Of a stretch of DNA of 39,018 nt, positions 14,991 to 23,810 are shown one piece after another; the first letter of the stretch is position 1; the number at the start of each line of letters is the position of its first letter. A program made the position numbers and the translations under genes. The notes under the pieces are model-generated. The model saw only the letters and a program-made list of their open reading frames with translations, ran no database searches and was not told the DNA's origin. The stretch comes from Microbacteriaceae bacterium. Lineage in GTDB: Bacteria > Actinomycetota > Actinomycetes > Actinomycetales > Microbacteriaceae. The stretch covers positions 1 through 39,018 of the forward strand of contig JAHEAT010000009.1 in assembly GCA_024642605.1 (NCBI GenBank). Reading direction: 5' to 3'.

Positions 14991-16078
14991 AGATGCCCCT
15001 CCAGGGCTAGGTCGATGAGCTCAGAAATCAGGTTGGCGTATGCGATTCCGCTAGCCTGCCAAAGCATTGGGAACATCGATAGCGGGGTGAAGCCCGGCAT
15101 GGTGTTGATCTCGTTTACGAAGAATCCATCTTTGGTCAAGAAGAAGTCGACGCGCGCGAGGCCTGCGCCACCGATAGCTTCGAAAGCTCGACGAGCAATC
15201 GACTGCATCTTGTCTAGTTCAGCCGGGGTTAGGTCGGCTGGCACAACCAACTCAACCGAAGATTCGTCGCGGTACTTGGCTTCGAAGTCGTAAAAGTCGC
15301 GACCCGTAACAATAATTTCACCGGCTACCGAAACGCGTGCGCGCTTGCCATCGCGACCGCCCAAAACGGCGCACTCAACCTCGCGGCCAACCAAACCTCG
15401 CTCAACAACAACCTTGTTGTCGTTATCTAGGGCGAGGGCCACGGCGTCGGCAAACTCCGCCATGTCGCTAACCTTAGAAACGCCAACCGAAGAACCCGCG
15501 CGGGCGGGCTTAACAAAAAGCGGAAGTGCCCCAAGCTTGGCAACATTGGCCAGAGCATGCTCCGGGTCGTTTAGCCACTGGCGCTCGCGAATAACCACGT
15601 GCGGAGTTACCGGAATGTCGGCAGCCTGAAACAGTGCCTTCGTAAATTCTTTATCCATGCCCGCGGCAGAAGCAAAAACGCCGTTACCCACGTAAGGCAT
15701 GTCTAGCAGTTCGAGAAACCCCTGGATGGTGCCATCCTCGCCGTAAGGGCCGTGCAGCACCGGAAAAACTACATCGATTTCGCCGAGTGAAGCTACCTTG
15801 CCATCTTCGTCGATAGTGCGAAGTTCTTTGTCGCCAAGTTCGGGCCAAATGCATTTGGTGCCAGCGAACTCAACGGTCGGGAGCTCGCCTTCGGTGAGAG
15901 CCCATTTTGCGGCGTCGTCGACCACCGGAACCAGAGTGCCGCCGCGGGTGATGCCAACGGGAACCAACTCAAAACGGTTGCGGTCGATCGCACCCATTAC
16001 GCCGGCAGCGGTTGCGCAAGAGATCGAGTGCTCCGATGAACGACCACCGAAAAGCAGCAAAACGCGAGTTTTAGCCAT
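14987..16078 (-). CDS. ddl: D-alanine--D-alanine ligase
   Basis: This 363-residue ATP-grasp enzyme makes D-Ala-D-Ala for the peptidoglycan stem peptide. Visible motifs are LLFGGRSSEHSIS at the N-terminus, HGPYGEDGTIQGFLELLDMPYVG, KPARAGSSVGVSKV in the ATP-grasp domain, and the Mg-binding VNEINTMPGFTPLSMFP near the C-terminus. The length is right for Ddl. It is the last gene of the leuC-leuD-murA-plsC-gpsA-ddl run, starting immediately after the gpsA stop. It is convergent with the DUF3515 gene through a shared TTAG. A VanA-type D-Ala-D-Lac ligase is not suggested, since no vanH/vanX neighbours are present. Confidence 0.95.
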   Translation of the reverse strand: MAKTRVLLLFGGRSSEHSISCATAAGVMGAIDRNRFELVPVGITRGGTLVPVVDDAAKWALTEGELPTVEFAGTKCIWPELGDKELRTIDEDGKVASLGEIDVVFPVLHGPYGEDGTIQGFLELLDMPYVGNGVFASAAGMDKEFTKALFQAADIPVTPHVVIRERQWLNDPEHALANVAKLGALPLFVKPARAGSSVGVSKVSDMAEFADAVALALDNDNKVVVERGLVGREVECAVLGGRDGKRARVSVAGEIIVTGRDFYDFEAKYRDESSVELVVPADLTPAELDKMQSIARRAFEAIGGAGLARVDFFLTKDGFFVNEINTMPGFTPLSMFPMLWQASGIAYANLISELIDLALEGHL

Positions 16079-17083
16079 CTACTCCCCCTGAGGTTCGTCT
16101 GACTCGTGGGTTAGGTGCGGGGCTATTTCACGTGGATGCATCTTGCCCTGCATCACCTGATAAACCTGTTCGACGATCGGCATCTTGATGCCCTTGGCTT
16201 CGGCTAGTGCCAGCACCGGCGCAATCGAAGCTAGACCCTCGGCGGTTTGCGAGAGTCGCTTGATTACCTCGTTGAGTCGGTAGCCCTTGCCGAGCATTTC
16301 GCCGGCCTTGTGGTTGCGCGAAAGTGGTGATTCGGCCGTTGCGATTAAGTCGCCAAGACCGGCGAGGCCGTTCATGGTTTTCGACTTTGCGCCGTGGGCA
16401 ACCGCGAATCGAGAGATCTCGGCTAAACCGCGGGTCATGATCGAAGCCTTGGTGTTCTGGCCATAGCCAACACCGTTGACGATACCGATTGCCACAGCAA
16501 TGAGGTTCTTGAGAATTCCGCCAAACTCGGTGCCAATAACATCGGTGTTGGTAAAGGTGGTGAAGTAGGCGTTCGATGATGCCTTGGCGACAGCTTCGGC
16601 GTTGTCGCGCGACATACAGGCGGCAACCGATGCGGTTGGTTGCTCGGCAGCAATCTCGAGCGAAAGGTTGGGGCCGCTCACGACACAAATTTGGTCTAGG
16701 TCGAACCCGGTAACCTCGGCAATCACCTCGCTCATTCGCAAGCCGGTGTCTTTTTCGACACCCTTCATTAGGCTCACCAGAATGGCATCTTTGGCAATAA
16801 GGCCCTGCCACTCAAGGAGGTTTGAACGAAGCGACTGCGATGGTACCGCCAGATAAACCTGCTCAGCACCGGCGAGCACGGTTGCGACATCCGAGGATGC
16901 TTTCAAACCCTCAGGCAACTCGATGCCAGGCAGGTAGTCGCCGTTTCTGTGTTCCTGGTTGATTTCGTCGGCCAAATCTGGGCGACGAGCCCAAAGAATA
17001 ACGTCGTTACCGGCGTCGGCAAGAACCTTGGCGAAGGTGGTACCCCACGAACCGGCACCCATGACGGCTACGCGAGTGGTCAT
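16079..17083 (-). CDS. gpsA: NAD(P)H-dependent glycerol-3-phosphate dehydrogenase GpsA
   Basis: This 334-residue cytosolic enzyme reduces dihydroxyacetone phosphate to sn-glycerol 3-phosphate, the backbone for phospholipids. The Rossmann motif GAGSWGTTFA is at 10-19, followed by LWARRPDLADEIN, VSGPNLSLEIA, and the catalytic lysine in FGGILKNLIAVAIG. GLAGLGDLIATAESPLSRN closes the active-site domain. Its ATG overlaps the plsC stop by 4 nt, so glycerol-3-phosphate synthesis and acylation are translationally coupled. The ddl ATG follows directly after its stop. Confidence 0.95.
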   Translation of the reverse strand: MTTRVAVMGAGSWGTTFAKVLADAGNDVILWARRPDLADEINQEHRNGDYLPGIELPEGLKASSDVATVLAGAEQVYLAVPSQSLRSNLLEWQGLIAKDAILVSLMKGVEKDTGLRMSEVIAEVTGFDLDQICVVSGPNLSLEIAAEQPTASVAACMSRDNAEAVAKASSNAYFTTFTNTDVIGTEFGGILKNLIAVAIGIVNGVGYGQNTKASIMTRGLAEISRFAVAHGAKSKTMNGLAGLGDLIATAESPLSRNHKAGEMLGKGYRLNEVIKRLSQTAEGLASIAPVLALAEAKGIKMPIVEQVYQVMQGKMHPREIAPHLTHESDEPQGE

Positions 17084-17883
17084 TCGCCCACCTGCTTCTT
17101 AGGGCCCTTCTTGAAGTTTCCGTATTCGGCTAGGCCGTGATCGCGCGGGTCAAAGATGCCTTCTGGCGCTTTCTCGCCTCGCAGCACTTCGGTTAGTTTG
17201 ATAATCTCGCGCATCGCCATCTCGGTTACTTCGGTGAACTCTGAGTTGGTGAGTTTGCGACCACGATATTTATCGAGGTCGAGTGGTTTGCCAATGATCA
17301 TGCGCACAGGGTGCCACGGCTTTGGCCGAAGTTTTTTCGAATAGGTGGCGAGCACCTGTTCGCTGCCCCACTGAGCCATCGGGATAAACGGAACATTACA
17401 GTCGAGCGCAAGCTTTAGCGCGCCGATCTTGCCTCGCATCGGCCAGCCGTTTGGTTCACGAGTTAGCGTACCCTCGGGAAAAATCGTGATTACGCGGCCG
17501 GCTTCGAGCACAGCGTGCGCAGCATCCATAGGTTCACGGTTTGAGTGGCCGCCACGGTAAACCGGCACCTGCTCGCAGGCTATAAGTATGTCGCCGACTA
17601 GACGAGTTTTGAACAAGTTGCCCTTTGCCAGAAAGTGCGGGGTGCGACGAGCCTGGAAGTAAACCATATAGGCCACAGCCAGAGCGTCGAGGTAGGTAAC
17701 GTGATTGGCCGCCAGCACGTAGCCGCCGGTTTTTGGCAGGTTTTCTAGCCCTTCAACCTTGGTGCGAAACAAGACTCGAACGAAGCCACCGAGCAAATTT
17801 GCAACTATGCGGGTCGCGAAGTTGGGCTCATTCTTGTGAATCTTGGGCATCTTCAAAAAGTCGCCGGATTTCTTTTTAGCCAT
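17080..17883 (-). CDS. plsC: 1-acyl-sn-glycerol-3-phosphate acyltransferase (PlsC family)
   Basis: This 267-residue membrane-associated acyltransferase would acylate lysophosphatidic acid to phosphatidic acid. The catalytic motif NHVTYLDA provides the H-X4-D pair (His61, Asp66), and FPEGTLTR (about 135-142) is the phosphate-binding motif, followed by a PFIPMAQWG segment. The basic N-terminus and hydrophobic stretch around 24-40 fit membrane association. The ATG at 17883 begins 3 nt after the murA stop, and the 3' end overlaps gpsA by 4 nt. Related actinobacterial acyltransferases sometimes acylate mannolipids instead, so the acceptor is inferred from family and the adjacent gpsA. Confidence 0.9.
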   Translation of the reverse strand: MAKKKSGDFLKMPKIHKNEPNFATRIVANLLGGFVRVLFRTKVEGLENLPKTGGYVLAANHVTYLDALAVAYMVYFQARRTPHFLAKGNLFKTRLVGDILIACEQVPVYRGGHSNREPMDAAHAVLEAGRVITIFPEGTLTREPNGWPMRGKIGALKLALDCNVPFIPMAQWGSEQVLATYSKKLRPKPWHPVRMIIGKPLDLDKYRGRKLTNSEFTEVTEMAMREIIKLTEVLRGEKAPEGIFDPRDHGLAEYGNFKKGPKKQVGE

Positions 17884-17886
17884 CAG

Positions 17887-19200
17887 TTACTCCGTATAGG
17901 TGAATTCGGCCCCGAGCGCCTCGAGCTTTGCCAAGAAATGTTCATAACCCCGAGAGATCAGTTGCACGTTGGTGACGTTTGATACACCTTCGGCGGCTAG
18001 TGCTGCCACCATGTGGCTAAAGCCACCGCGAAGGTCTGGCACCCGAATGTCGGCGCCGTGCAACGCGGTTGGCCCAGAGATTACGGCCGAGTGGTTGAAG
18101 TTTCGCTGACCGAATCGACAGGGATGCCCGCCCAGACACTCGCGGTAGATCTGTATCTGAGCGCCCATTTGCACGAGAGCATCGGTGAAACCGAATCGGT
18201 TTTCGTAAACCGTCTCGTGAACGATCGAAAGGCCCTTTGCCTGGGTTAGGGCAACCACCAGCGGCTGCTGCCAGTCGGTCATAAAGCCAGGATGCACGTC
18301 GGTTTCGATAACCACGGGTTGAAGGTCGCCGCCCGGGTGGTAGAAGCGAATACCGTCATCGTGAATGTCGAACGCGCCCCCAACCTTGCGGAACACGTTC
18401 AAGAAGGTCATCATTTCTTGCTGACGAGCCCCGCCAACAAAGATGTCGCCGTTGGTTGCCAGTGCCGCTGCCGCCCAAGAAGCGGCTTCGTTGCGGTCGA
18501 AAAGTGCGCTGTGGTTGTAACCGCCGAGGCTCTTCACACCTTCGATGCGAATCACGCGGTCGGTGTCAACCGAGATGATTGCGCCCATCTTTTGCAGGAT
18601 GGCGATGAGGTCCATGATTTCGGGTTCAACGGCAGCACCGCTGAGCTCGGTAACGCCTTCGGCGCGAACCGAGGTGAGCAGAACCTGCTCGGTTGCTCCA
18701 ACGCTCGGGTACGGCAGCTCAATCTTTGCGCCGTGCAAACCGTTAGGTGCACTAATTCGAATGCCATTCTCGGCCTTGTCGATGACTGCCCCAAAGTTGC
18801 GCAGAACATCCAAGTGGAAATCGATTGGTCGGTCGCCAATGAAGCAACCTCCGAGGTTTGGAATGAAGGCCTCGCCGAGTTGGTGCAGGAGTGGGCCACA
18901 GAAAAGAATCGGAATACGCGACGAACCGGCGTGTGCGTCGATGTCGACCATGCGGGCCGACTTTACGTTTGACGGGTCGAGGGTCATAACGCCTGCGTCG
19001 TCGTGGGTGATCAGTACGCCGTGAAGTTTGAGCAGGCTCGAAACAACCTCAACGTCGCTAATGTGTGGCACTTCACGCAATTCGCTGGCGGTGTCGCCGA
19101 GCAGGGCAGCGACCATGGCCTTGGTTACGAGGTTTTTAGCGCCACGAACGTCTACTCGACCCACCAGCGGCTTTCCACCTTTAACGGTGATCTGGCTCAT
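17887..19200 (-). CDS. murA: UDP-N-acetylglucosamine 1-carboxyvinyltransferase MurA
   Basis: This 437-residue enzyme catalyses the first committed step of peptidoglycan synthesis, adding enolpyruvate from PEP to UDP-GlcNAc. The N-terminus [23 protein letters not shown] is the usual start with the conserved Lys-Asn pair, and the fosfomycin-target cysteine is present in NLGGCFIGDRPID. Later motifs include YPSVGATEQVLLT and HPGFMTDWQQPLVVAL. The ATG at 19200 was chosen because it overlaps the leuD stop by 1 nt (TAATG) and matches the family start; an upstream in-frame start at 19236 would add 12 non-conserved residues. It is followed 3 nt later by plsC. Confidence 0.95.
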   Translation of the reverse strand: MSQITVKGGKPLVGRVDVRGAKNLVTKAMVAALLGDTASELREVPHISDVEVVSSLLKLHGVLITHDDAGVMTLDPSNVKSARMVDIDAHAGSSRIPILFCGPLLHQLGEAFIPNLGGCFIGDRPIDFHLDVLRNFGAVIDKAENGIRISAPNGLHGAKIELPYPSVGATEQVLLTSVRAEGVTELSGAAVEPEIMDLIAILQKMGAIISVDTDRVIRIEGVKSLGGYNHSALFDRNEAASWAAAALATNGDIFVGGARQQEMMTFLNVFRKVGGAFDIHDDGIRFYHPGGDLQPVVIETDVHPGFMTDWQQPLVVALTQAKGLSIVHETVYENRFGFTDALVQMGAQIQIYRECLGGHPCRFGQRNFNHSAVISGPTALHGADIRVPDLRGGFSHMVAALAAEGVSNVTNVQLISRGYEHFLAKLEALGAEFTYTE

Positions 19201-19802
19201 TAGGCTCCTTTGGCCGGGAGAGTCTTGGGGCGCCAAGCCTCTCGTTTCGCCTCAAAGTCGGTGATCGACTGTTCGTCTCGCAGGGTGAGCCCGATGTCAT
19301 CGAGCCCTTCAAGTAGACGCCACCTAGTGTATTCGTCAATCTCGAATTCAACACGGATGTCGGCTACGGCAACTGTCTTGGCAACCAGGTCGACCGTGGC
19401 TTCGAGCCCAGGGTTTGCCTCGAGGGCTAGCCAAATCTTTTCGATGTCGGCGTCGGATATGATGCCGGTAACCAAGCCCTGCTTGCCCGAGTTGCCTCTA
19501 AAAATGTCGGCGAACTTAGATGAGAAAACCGCCTTAAAGCCGTAATCGCGCAGCGCCCAGACAGCGTGCTCGCGGCTAGAACCTGTGCCAAAGTCTGGGC
19601 CGGCGAAAAGCACCGTACCGGTTCGGTAGGCATCCTGGTTGAGAATGAAATCGGGGTCGTTGCGCCAGGCTGCGAACAGGGCATCTTCGAAACCGGTCTT
19701 GGTGATGCGCTTTAGGTAGACGGCTGGGATGATCTGGTCGGTATCGACGTTGCTGCGGCGTAGCGGAACACCAACGCCCGTGTAGCTTTCAAACTTTTCC
19801 AT
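19200..19802 (-). CDS. leuD: 3-isopropylmalate dehydratase small subunit LeuD
   Basis: This 200-residue subunit forms the aconitase-like swivel domain that completes isopropylmalate isomerase with LeuC. Conserved pieces are [20 protein letters not shown] near the N-terminus and [19 protein letters not shown], the substrate-binding loop, with a [18 protein letters not shown]-terminus. The ATG overlaps the leuC stop by 1 nt and its stop overlaps the murA start by 1 nt, so the chain leuC-leuD-murA is fully coupled. Linking leucine synthesis to cell-wall genes is simply operon packing in this lineage. Confidence 0.95.
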   Translation of the reverse strand: MEKFESYTGVGVPLRRSNVDTDQIIPAVYLKRITKTGFEDALFAAWRNDPDFILNQDAYRTGTVLFAGPDFGTGSSREHAVWALRDYGFKAVFSSKFADIFRGNSGKQGLVTGIISDADIEKIWLALEANPGLEATVDLVAKTVAVADIRVEFEIDEYTRWRLLEGLDDIGLTLRDEQSITDFEAKREAWRPKTLPAKGA

Positions 19803-21223
19803 TAGATTTCTCCTTCGAGGTCGGCTGGGCTTGAAAGCGTGCCGCGAATTGCGGTTGCTGCAGCCACGAGCGGCGACACCAGGTGAGTACGTGAACCCTT
19901 ACCCTGGCGGCCTTCGAAGTTACGGTTTGAGGTGCTGGCCGCGCGCTCGCCCGGTGCCAGTTGGTCGGGGTTCATGCCGAGGCACATTGAGCAACCGGCA
20001 AAGCGCCATTCGGCACCGAAGTCTTTGAACACCTGGTCGAGACCTTCAGATTCGGCCTGCAGGCGCACCTTTGCCGAACCCGGCACAACCATCATGCGAA
20101 TGCCATCGGCCTTCGTCTTGCCCTTGATGATCGAAGCCGCTGCTCGAAGGTCTTCAATGCGGCTGTTGGTGCACGAACCCAAGAACACGGTGTCGACTCG
20201 AATGTCTTTCATCCTGGTGCCGGGGGTTAGATCCATGTATTCGAGGGCACGCTCTGCGGCTGCCTTGTCGTTTGGGTCGCTGAAGTCGTCGGGGCTTGGC
20301 ACAACGTCGAGCAACGAAACACCCTGGCCCGGGTTGGTACCCCAGGTCACGAATGGGTCGAGGGTGTTGGCATCCAAGAAAACTTCGGCATCAAACTTTG
20401 CGCCGGCATCGGTTGGCAGGGTCTTCCAGTATTCAACCGCGGCATCCCAGTCGGCGCCTTCGGGTGCGTGCGGGCGGCCCTCTAGGTAGTCGAAGGTGAT
20501 TTGGTCTGGTGCAACCATTCCGGCACGCGCACCAGCCTCGATCGACATGTTGCAGATCGTCATGCGAGCTTCCATTGACAGTGCACGGATGGCGCTGCCG
20601 CGGTATTCGAGCACGTAACCTTGCCCGCCACCGGTGCCGATCTTGGCGATAACGGCCAAAATGATGTCTTTGGCGGTCACGCCCGGGCGCAAAGTGCCCT
20701 CGACGTTGATGGCCATAGTTTTGAAAGCCTTGAGCGGCAGAGTTTGGGTTGCCAGAACGTGTTCAACTTCGCTTGTGCCAATACCCATAGCCAGAGCACC
20801 GAAGGCACCGTGGGTTGAAGTGTGTGAATCGCCACACACTACGGTGATGCCCGGCATGGTGAGGCCAAGCTGCGGGCCAACCACGTGAACGATTCCCTGG
20901 TCGATGTCGCCAAGCGAGTGAATGCGAATGCCGAATTCTGCGGCGTTATTGCGAAGTGCTTCGATTTGGGTGCGGCTCGTGATGTCGGCAATTGGCTTGT
21001 CAATGTCCCAGGTTGGCGTGTTGTGGTCTTCGGTTGCAATGGTTAGGTCTGGGCGGCGAACCGGGCGACCAGCCAGGCGCAGGCCGTCGAATGCTTGGGG
21101 GCTGGTTACTTCATGAACTAGGTGTAGGTCGATGTAGAGCAGGTCGGGCGACCCGTTTTCACCCTTGACCACCAAGTGGTCGTTCCAAACCTTTTCGGCC
21201 AGAGTCAGCGGCGCAGAAGACAT
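19802..21223 (-). CDS. leuC: 3-isopropylmalate dehydratase large subunit LeuC
   Basis: This 473-residue [4Fe-4S] aconitase-family subunit isomerises 2-isopropylmalate to 3-isopropylmalate. All three cluster cysteines are visible, one in [14 protein letters not shown] and two in [13 protein letters not shown]. Other hallmarks are the early [26 protein letters not shown], and [17 protein letters not shown]. The ATG at 21223 has AGG about 6 nt upstream, and a TAAACT -10-like box further back would give a short leader. It is the first gene of the six-gene minus-strand operon. leuB lies about 14 kb away, beside ilvE. Confidence 0.95.
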   Translation of the reverse strand: MSSAPLTLAEKVWNDHLVVKGENGSPDLLYIDLHLVHEVTSPQAFDGLRLAGRPVRRPDLTIATEDHNTPTWDIDKPIADITSRTQIEALRNNAAEFGIRIHSLGDIDQGIVHVVGPQLGLTMPGITVVCGDSHTSTHGAFGALAMGIGTSEVEHVLATQTLPLKAFKTMAINVEGTLRPGVTAKDIILAVIAKIGTGGGQGYVLEYRGSAIRALSMEARMTICNMSIEAGARAGMVAPDQITFDYLEGRPHAPEGADWDAAVEYWKTLPTDAGAKFDAEVFLDANTLDPFVTWGTNPGQGVSLLDVVPSPDDFSDPNDKAAAERALEYMDLTPGTRMKDIRVDTVFLGSCTNSRIEDLRAAASIIKGKTKADGIRMMVVPGSAKVRLQAESEGLDQVFKDFGAEWRFAGCSMCLGMNPDQLAPGERAASTSNRNFEGRQGKGSRTHLVSPLVAAATAIRGTLSSPADLEGEI

Positions 21224-21270
21224 TACTTACCTAACAAATCGGTTGAGTTCTAAGTTTACCCGCTGAGGCG

Positions 21271-21282
21271 TAGGCTGGCACG
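21271..21282 (+). promoter_or_regulatory. -10 box 6 nt before the MFS gene GTG (leaderless)
   Basis: TAGGCT (21271-21276) is followed by 6 nt and then the GTG start, with no Shine-Dalgarno sequence. The geometry is identical to dapE, whose -10 hexamer is the same. Confidence 0.5.
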
Positions 21283-22518
21283 GTGAACAAAGGCGCTCTA
21301 GAGATACTTCAACGACGCACCGTCAAGGTTTTAACAACCGGGCAGGTGCTTTCGGGTTTCGGTCTGGGTTCTACCCTGTCGATTGGCGCTCTGCTGGCCG
21401 AACACATCTCAGGAAGCGCTTCTTGGAGTGGTGCTGCGGCAACCTTCTCAACTCTTGGTGCAGCCACCTGGGCCATTCCGCTAAGCCGAATCGCCTACCG
21501 CGCGGGCCGTCGAAAAGCTCTGGCAACCGGCGCTGCGTTGGCTATCAGCGGTGCAACGTTGGTTATCGTCGCTGCGGCATCAATTCAACTTTGGGTGCTT
21601 CTACTCGGTCTGTTTCTATTGGGCGCTGGCTCGGCCACCGGGCTACAGGCGCGATTCGCGGCGACCGATTTGCCTAGCTCTAAAACCAAAGGCAAAGACC
21701 TGTCGCTAGTGGTGTGGGCAACCACCTTCGGCGCCGTGATTGGCCCAAATCTATTTGGCCCCGGCGAAGTAATCGGCAACGCACTTGGCATGCCATCAAT
21801 GACCGGGCCTTTTCTAATCACCATCACCGCCCAGATTTTGGCCACGCTCACCTTCTGGTTTGGGCTTCGGCCCGACCCGCTGCTGGTCGCAATGCAAACG
21901 GCTCAAAAATCAGAACATCCAGCGCCGAAACGGTCTTTTGCAGCGGCGTTCACGGCTCTCAAGGCAAACCCCAAAGCCAGCTATGCGGTTGCTGTTATCT
22001 CGCTTAGCCACATGGTGATGGTCTCGGTGATGTCGATGACACCGGTGCACATGGAACATCACGGTGCGGTTCTTTCGCTGGTCGGTTTCACCATCAGCAT
22101 TCACATTGCCGGCATGTATGCCTTCTCTCCCGTTTTCGGTTGGCTTGCCGACCGAGTCGGCAAGATCACCACGGTGCTCACTGGGCAAGCAATTCTCGTA
22201 GCGGCACTGCTCATCGCCGGTTTCGGTGCCGAAAGCTTCACCAGCGTTGGTGTCGGCTTGTTCTTACTTGGGCTGGGATGGTCGGCCGCAACCGTCTCAG
22301 GTTCGGCGCTGTTGGCCGAATCGGTGCCGGTTGACCAAAAGACCAACGTTCAGGGGGTCAGCGACTCTGCCATGATGTTGGCCGGGGCAATCGGTGGCGC
22401 GGTCAGCGGCAGCATCCTTGCAGTTGGAGCATTCTTTGGCCTCAACATGGCAGCGCTGATTCCAGTTTGCATCGCCTTGGCGATAACTGGGCTAGCCATC
22501 AGAAAGCAGCGGGGATAG
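21283..22518 (+). CDS. MFS transporter, substrate unknown
   Basis: This 411-residue protein has about 12 predicted transmembrane helices arranged as two halves around a central cytosolic loop (about 205-225, with KSEHPAPKR). The motif between helices 2 and 3 (IAYRAGRRKALATG) and its repeat in the second half (GWLADRVGKITTVLTG) are the major facilitator A-motifs with their conserved Gly, Asp/Arg and Arg residues. Nothing identifies the substrate; drug-efflux and metabolite-exporter subfamilies look alike at this level. It is divergent from leuC and convergent with the nucleoside importer, with a 20-bp gap at its 3' end. Confidence 0.85.
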   Translation: MNKGALEILQRRTVKVLTTGQVLSGFGLGSTLSIGALLAEHISGSASWSGAAATFSTLGAATWAIPLSRIAYRAGRRKALATGAALAISGATLVIVAAASIQLWVLLLGLFLLGAGSATGLQARFAATDLPSSKTKGKDLSLVVWATTFGAVIGPNLFGPGEVIGNALGMPSMTGPFLITITAQILATLTFWFGLRPDPLLVAMQTAQKSEHPAPKRSFAAAFTALKANPKASYAVAVISLSHMVMVSVMSMTPVHMEHHGAVLSLVGFTISIHIAGMYAFSPVFGWLADRVGKITTVLTGQAILVAALLIAGFGAESFTSVGVGLFLLGLGWSAATVSGSALLAESVPVDQKTNVQGVSDSAMMLAGAIGGAVSGSILAVGAFFGLNMAALIPVCIALAITGLAIRKQRG

Positions 22519-22538
22519 CCTCTGCGGCAGGTGTGCGA

Positions 22539-23810
22539 CTAACCCTTGATGTAGGGCTCGCCCGATGCCGCCGGCGGTCGAACCTTTCCAGCAAATCCGG
22601 TAACGGCAATCAGCGTTACAACGTAAGGCACCATGGTGATGAAGTCGGTTGGAATACCGGGGCTGACCTGGTTGGCCCAGACGCGCATAATGATTGCAAA
22701 GCCGAACAGCAGTGCGGCTGCCGAAACATAGAACGGCTGCCAACGGCCCAAGATAACCACAGCGAGCGCGATGAAGCCGAGACCACCCGACATTTCGCGA
22801 CCGAACGCGCCGACGTTTCCGATTGAAAGCGCAGCGCCACCGATTCCAGCGATCGCTCCACCGGCGGTAACCCACCAGAAGCGAGTGCGTGCCACGTTGA
22901 TGCCAACGGTGTCGGCGGCTAGGGGGTGTTCGCCCACTGCTCGCGCACGCAAGCCAAGCTTGGTTCGGAACAGCATGAACCAAACCAGCGGCACGAGAAT
23001 GAAGCATAGGTAAACGGTTACCCGGTTGGCAAACAAAGCCTGGCCGATGATTGGTATCTCGCTCAAGACAGGAATTGACAGCACATCGAAAGTGCCGGGG
23101 AAGTTGACGTTTTGCCCGTCATTGGCCAACCACTGCGAGTACAGAAAGTTGGTGACACCGATAACCAACAGGTTGATCAGCACACCAATGATGATCTGGT
23201 CAACCAAGTACTTGATCGCCAACGAAGCCAGGGCCATCGAAAGAATGGCCGATGCAATTGCCGCTGCCAGCACACCGAGCCAAAGGTTGTCGGTTACGCT
23301 ACCGATAACCGATGCCACGAAAGCACCGGTAAGCAACTGGCCTTCGATAGCGATGTTCACAACGCCGACGCGTTCCGAAATCACCCCACCGAGTGCACCC
23401 AGGATGATCGGCACTGCCAAGACCACCGCGTTCGAGAGAATGAACGACACCGGAACCACGTTGCCGGCAGCGAGCCATCCGAGAAGGGCAGAAACCCAGA
23501 GCAACCCGAAGATTAGCGAAAGCCACATTGGCACAACGCGCTTGAGGATGGTTAGAGCAGTGGCCACGAGCGTGATAACCCCCATGAGACCACCCATAAG
23601 CAGGGCAAACCCAGATGACGAAACGGCGAAGTCTGGAACCGAAAGTGCGTGACCCTTTTCGGTGAGCTGGAAGGTGACGATGGCGCTGTTACCGCCGAAT
23701 CCGAAGGTGATGAGGGTGAGCAGTGTGAATGCGGCCATTACCAGGCCGGCTTTCATGCTCGGTTTTACCTGCTGGCTCGAGAACATTCCCGGGGTAACTT
23801 CGATGGCCAT
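22539..23810 (-). CDS. BMP-type ABC importer permease, second subunit (NupQ-like)
   Basis: This 423-residue polytopic protein belongs to the BPD_transp_2 (sugar/nucleoside) permease family. Key segments include VVLAVPIILGALGGVISERVGVVNIAIEGQLLTGAF and, towards the C-terminus, LRARAVGEHPLAADTVGINVARTRFW followed by GGAIAGIGGAALSIG. The former is the typical 'ERvGVvNIaiEG' signature shared by nucleoside importers of the Bmp/Nup class. An N-terminal extension with extra helices (about 1-125) precedes the core. Its ATG overlaps the preceding permease stop by 1 nt, so the two permeases are made together and probably form a heterodimer. Confidence 0.9.
   Translation of the reverse strand: MAIEVTPGMFSSQQVKPSMKAGLVMAAFTLLTLITFGFGGNSAIVTFQLTEKGHALSVPDFAVSSSGFALLMGGLMGVITLVATALTILKRVVPMWLSLIFGLLWVSALLGWLAAGNVVPVSFILSNAVVLAVPIILGALGGVISERVGVVNIAIEGQLLTGAFVASVIGSVTDNLWLGVLAAAIASAILSMALASLAIKYLVDQIIIGVLINLLVIGVTNFLYSQWLANDGQNVNFPGTFDVLSIPVLSEIPIIGQALFANRVTVYLCFILVPLVWFMLFRTKLGLRARAVGEHPLAADTVGINVARTRFWWVTAGGAIAGIGGAALSIGNVGAFGREMSGGLGFIALAVVILGRWQPFYVSAAALLFGFAIIMRVWANQVSPGIPTDFITMVPYVVTLIAVTGFAGKVRPPAASGEPYIKG

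Noticed and set aside
18292..18972. Long open frame of about 226 codons on the plus strand
   Set aside because: It is antisense to the conserved core of murA and its protein has no recognisable domain, so it looks like a codon-bias shadow.
19802..21240. Leucine leader-peptide attenuator before leuC
   Set aside because: Only about 60 bp separate leuC from the MFS gene, and no short frame with a run of leucine codons plus alternative stems is visible.
22492..23007. Open frame of about 171 codons on the minus strand within the permease gene
   Set aside because: It is the same strand but a different frame from the clear NupQ-like permease; the Arg/Trp/His-rich translation is typical of a frame shadow.
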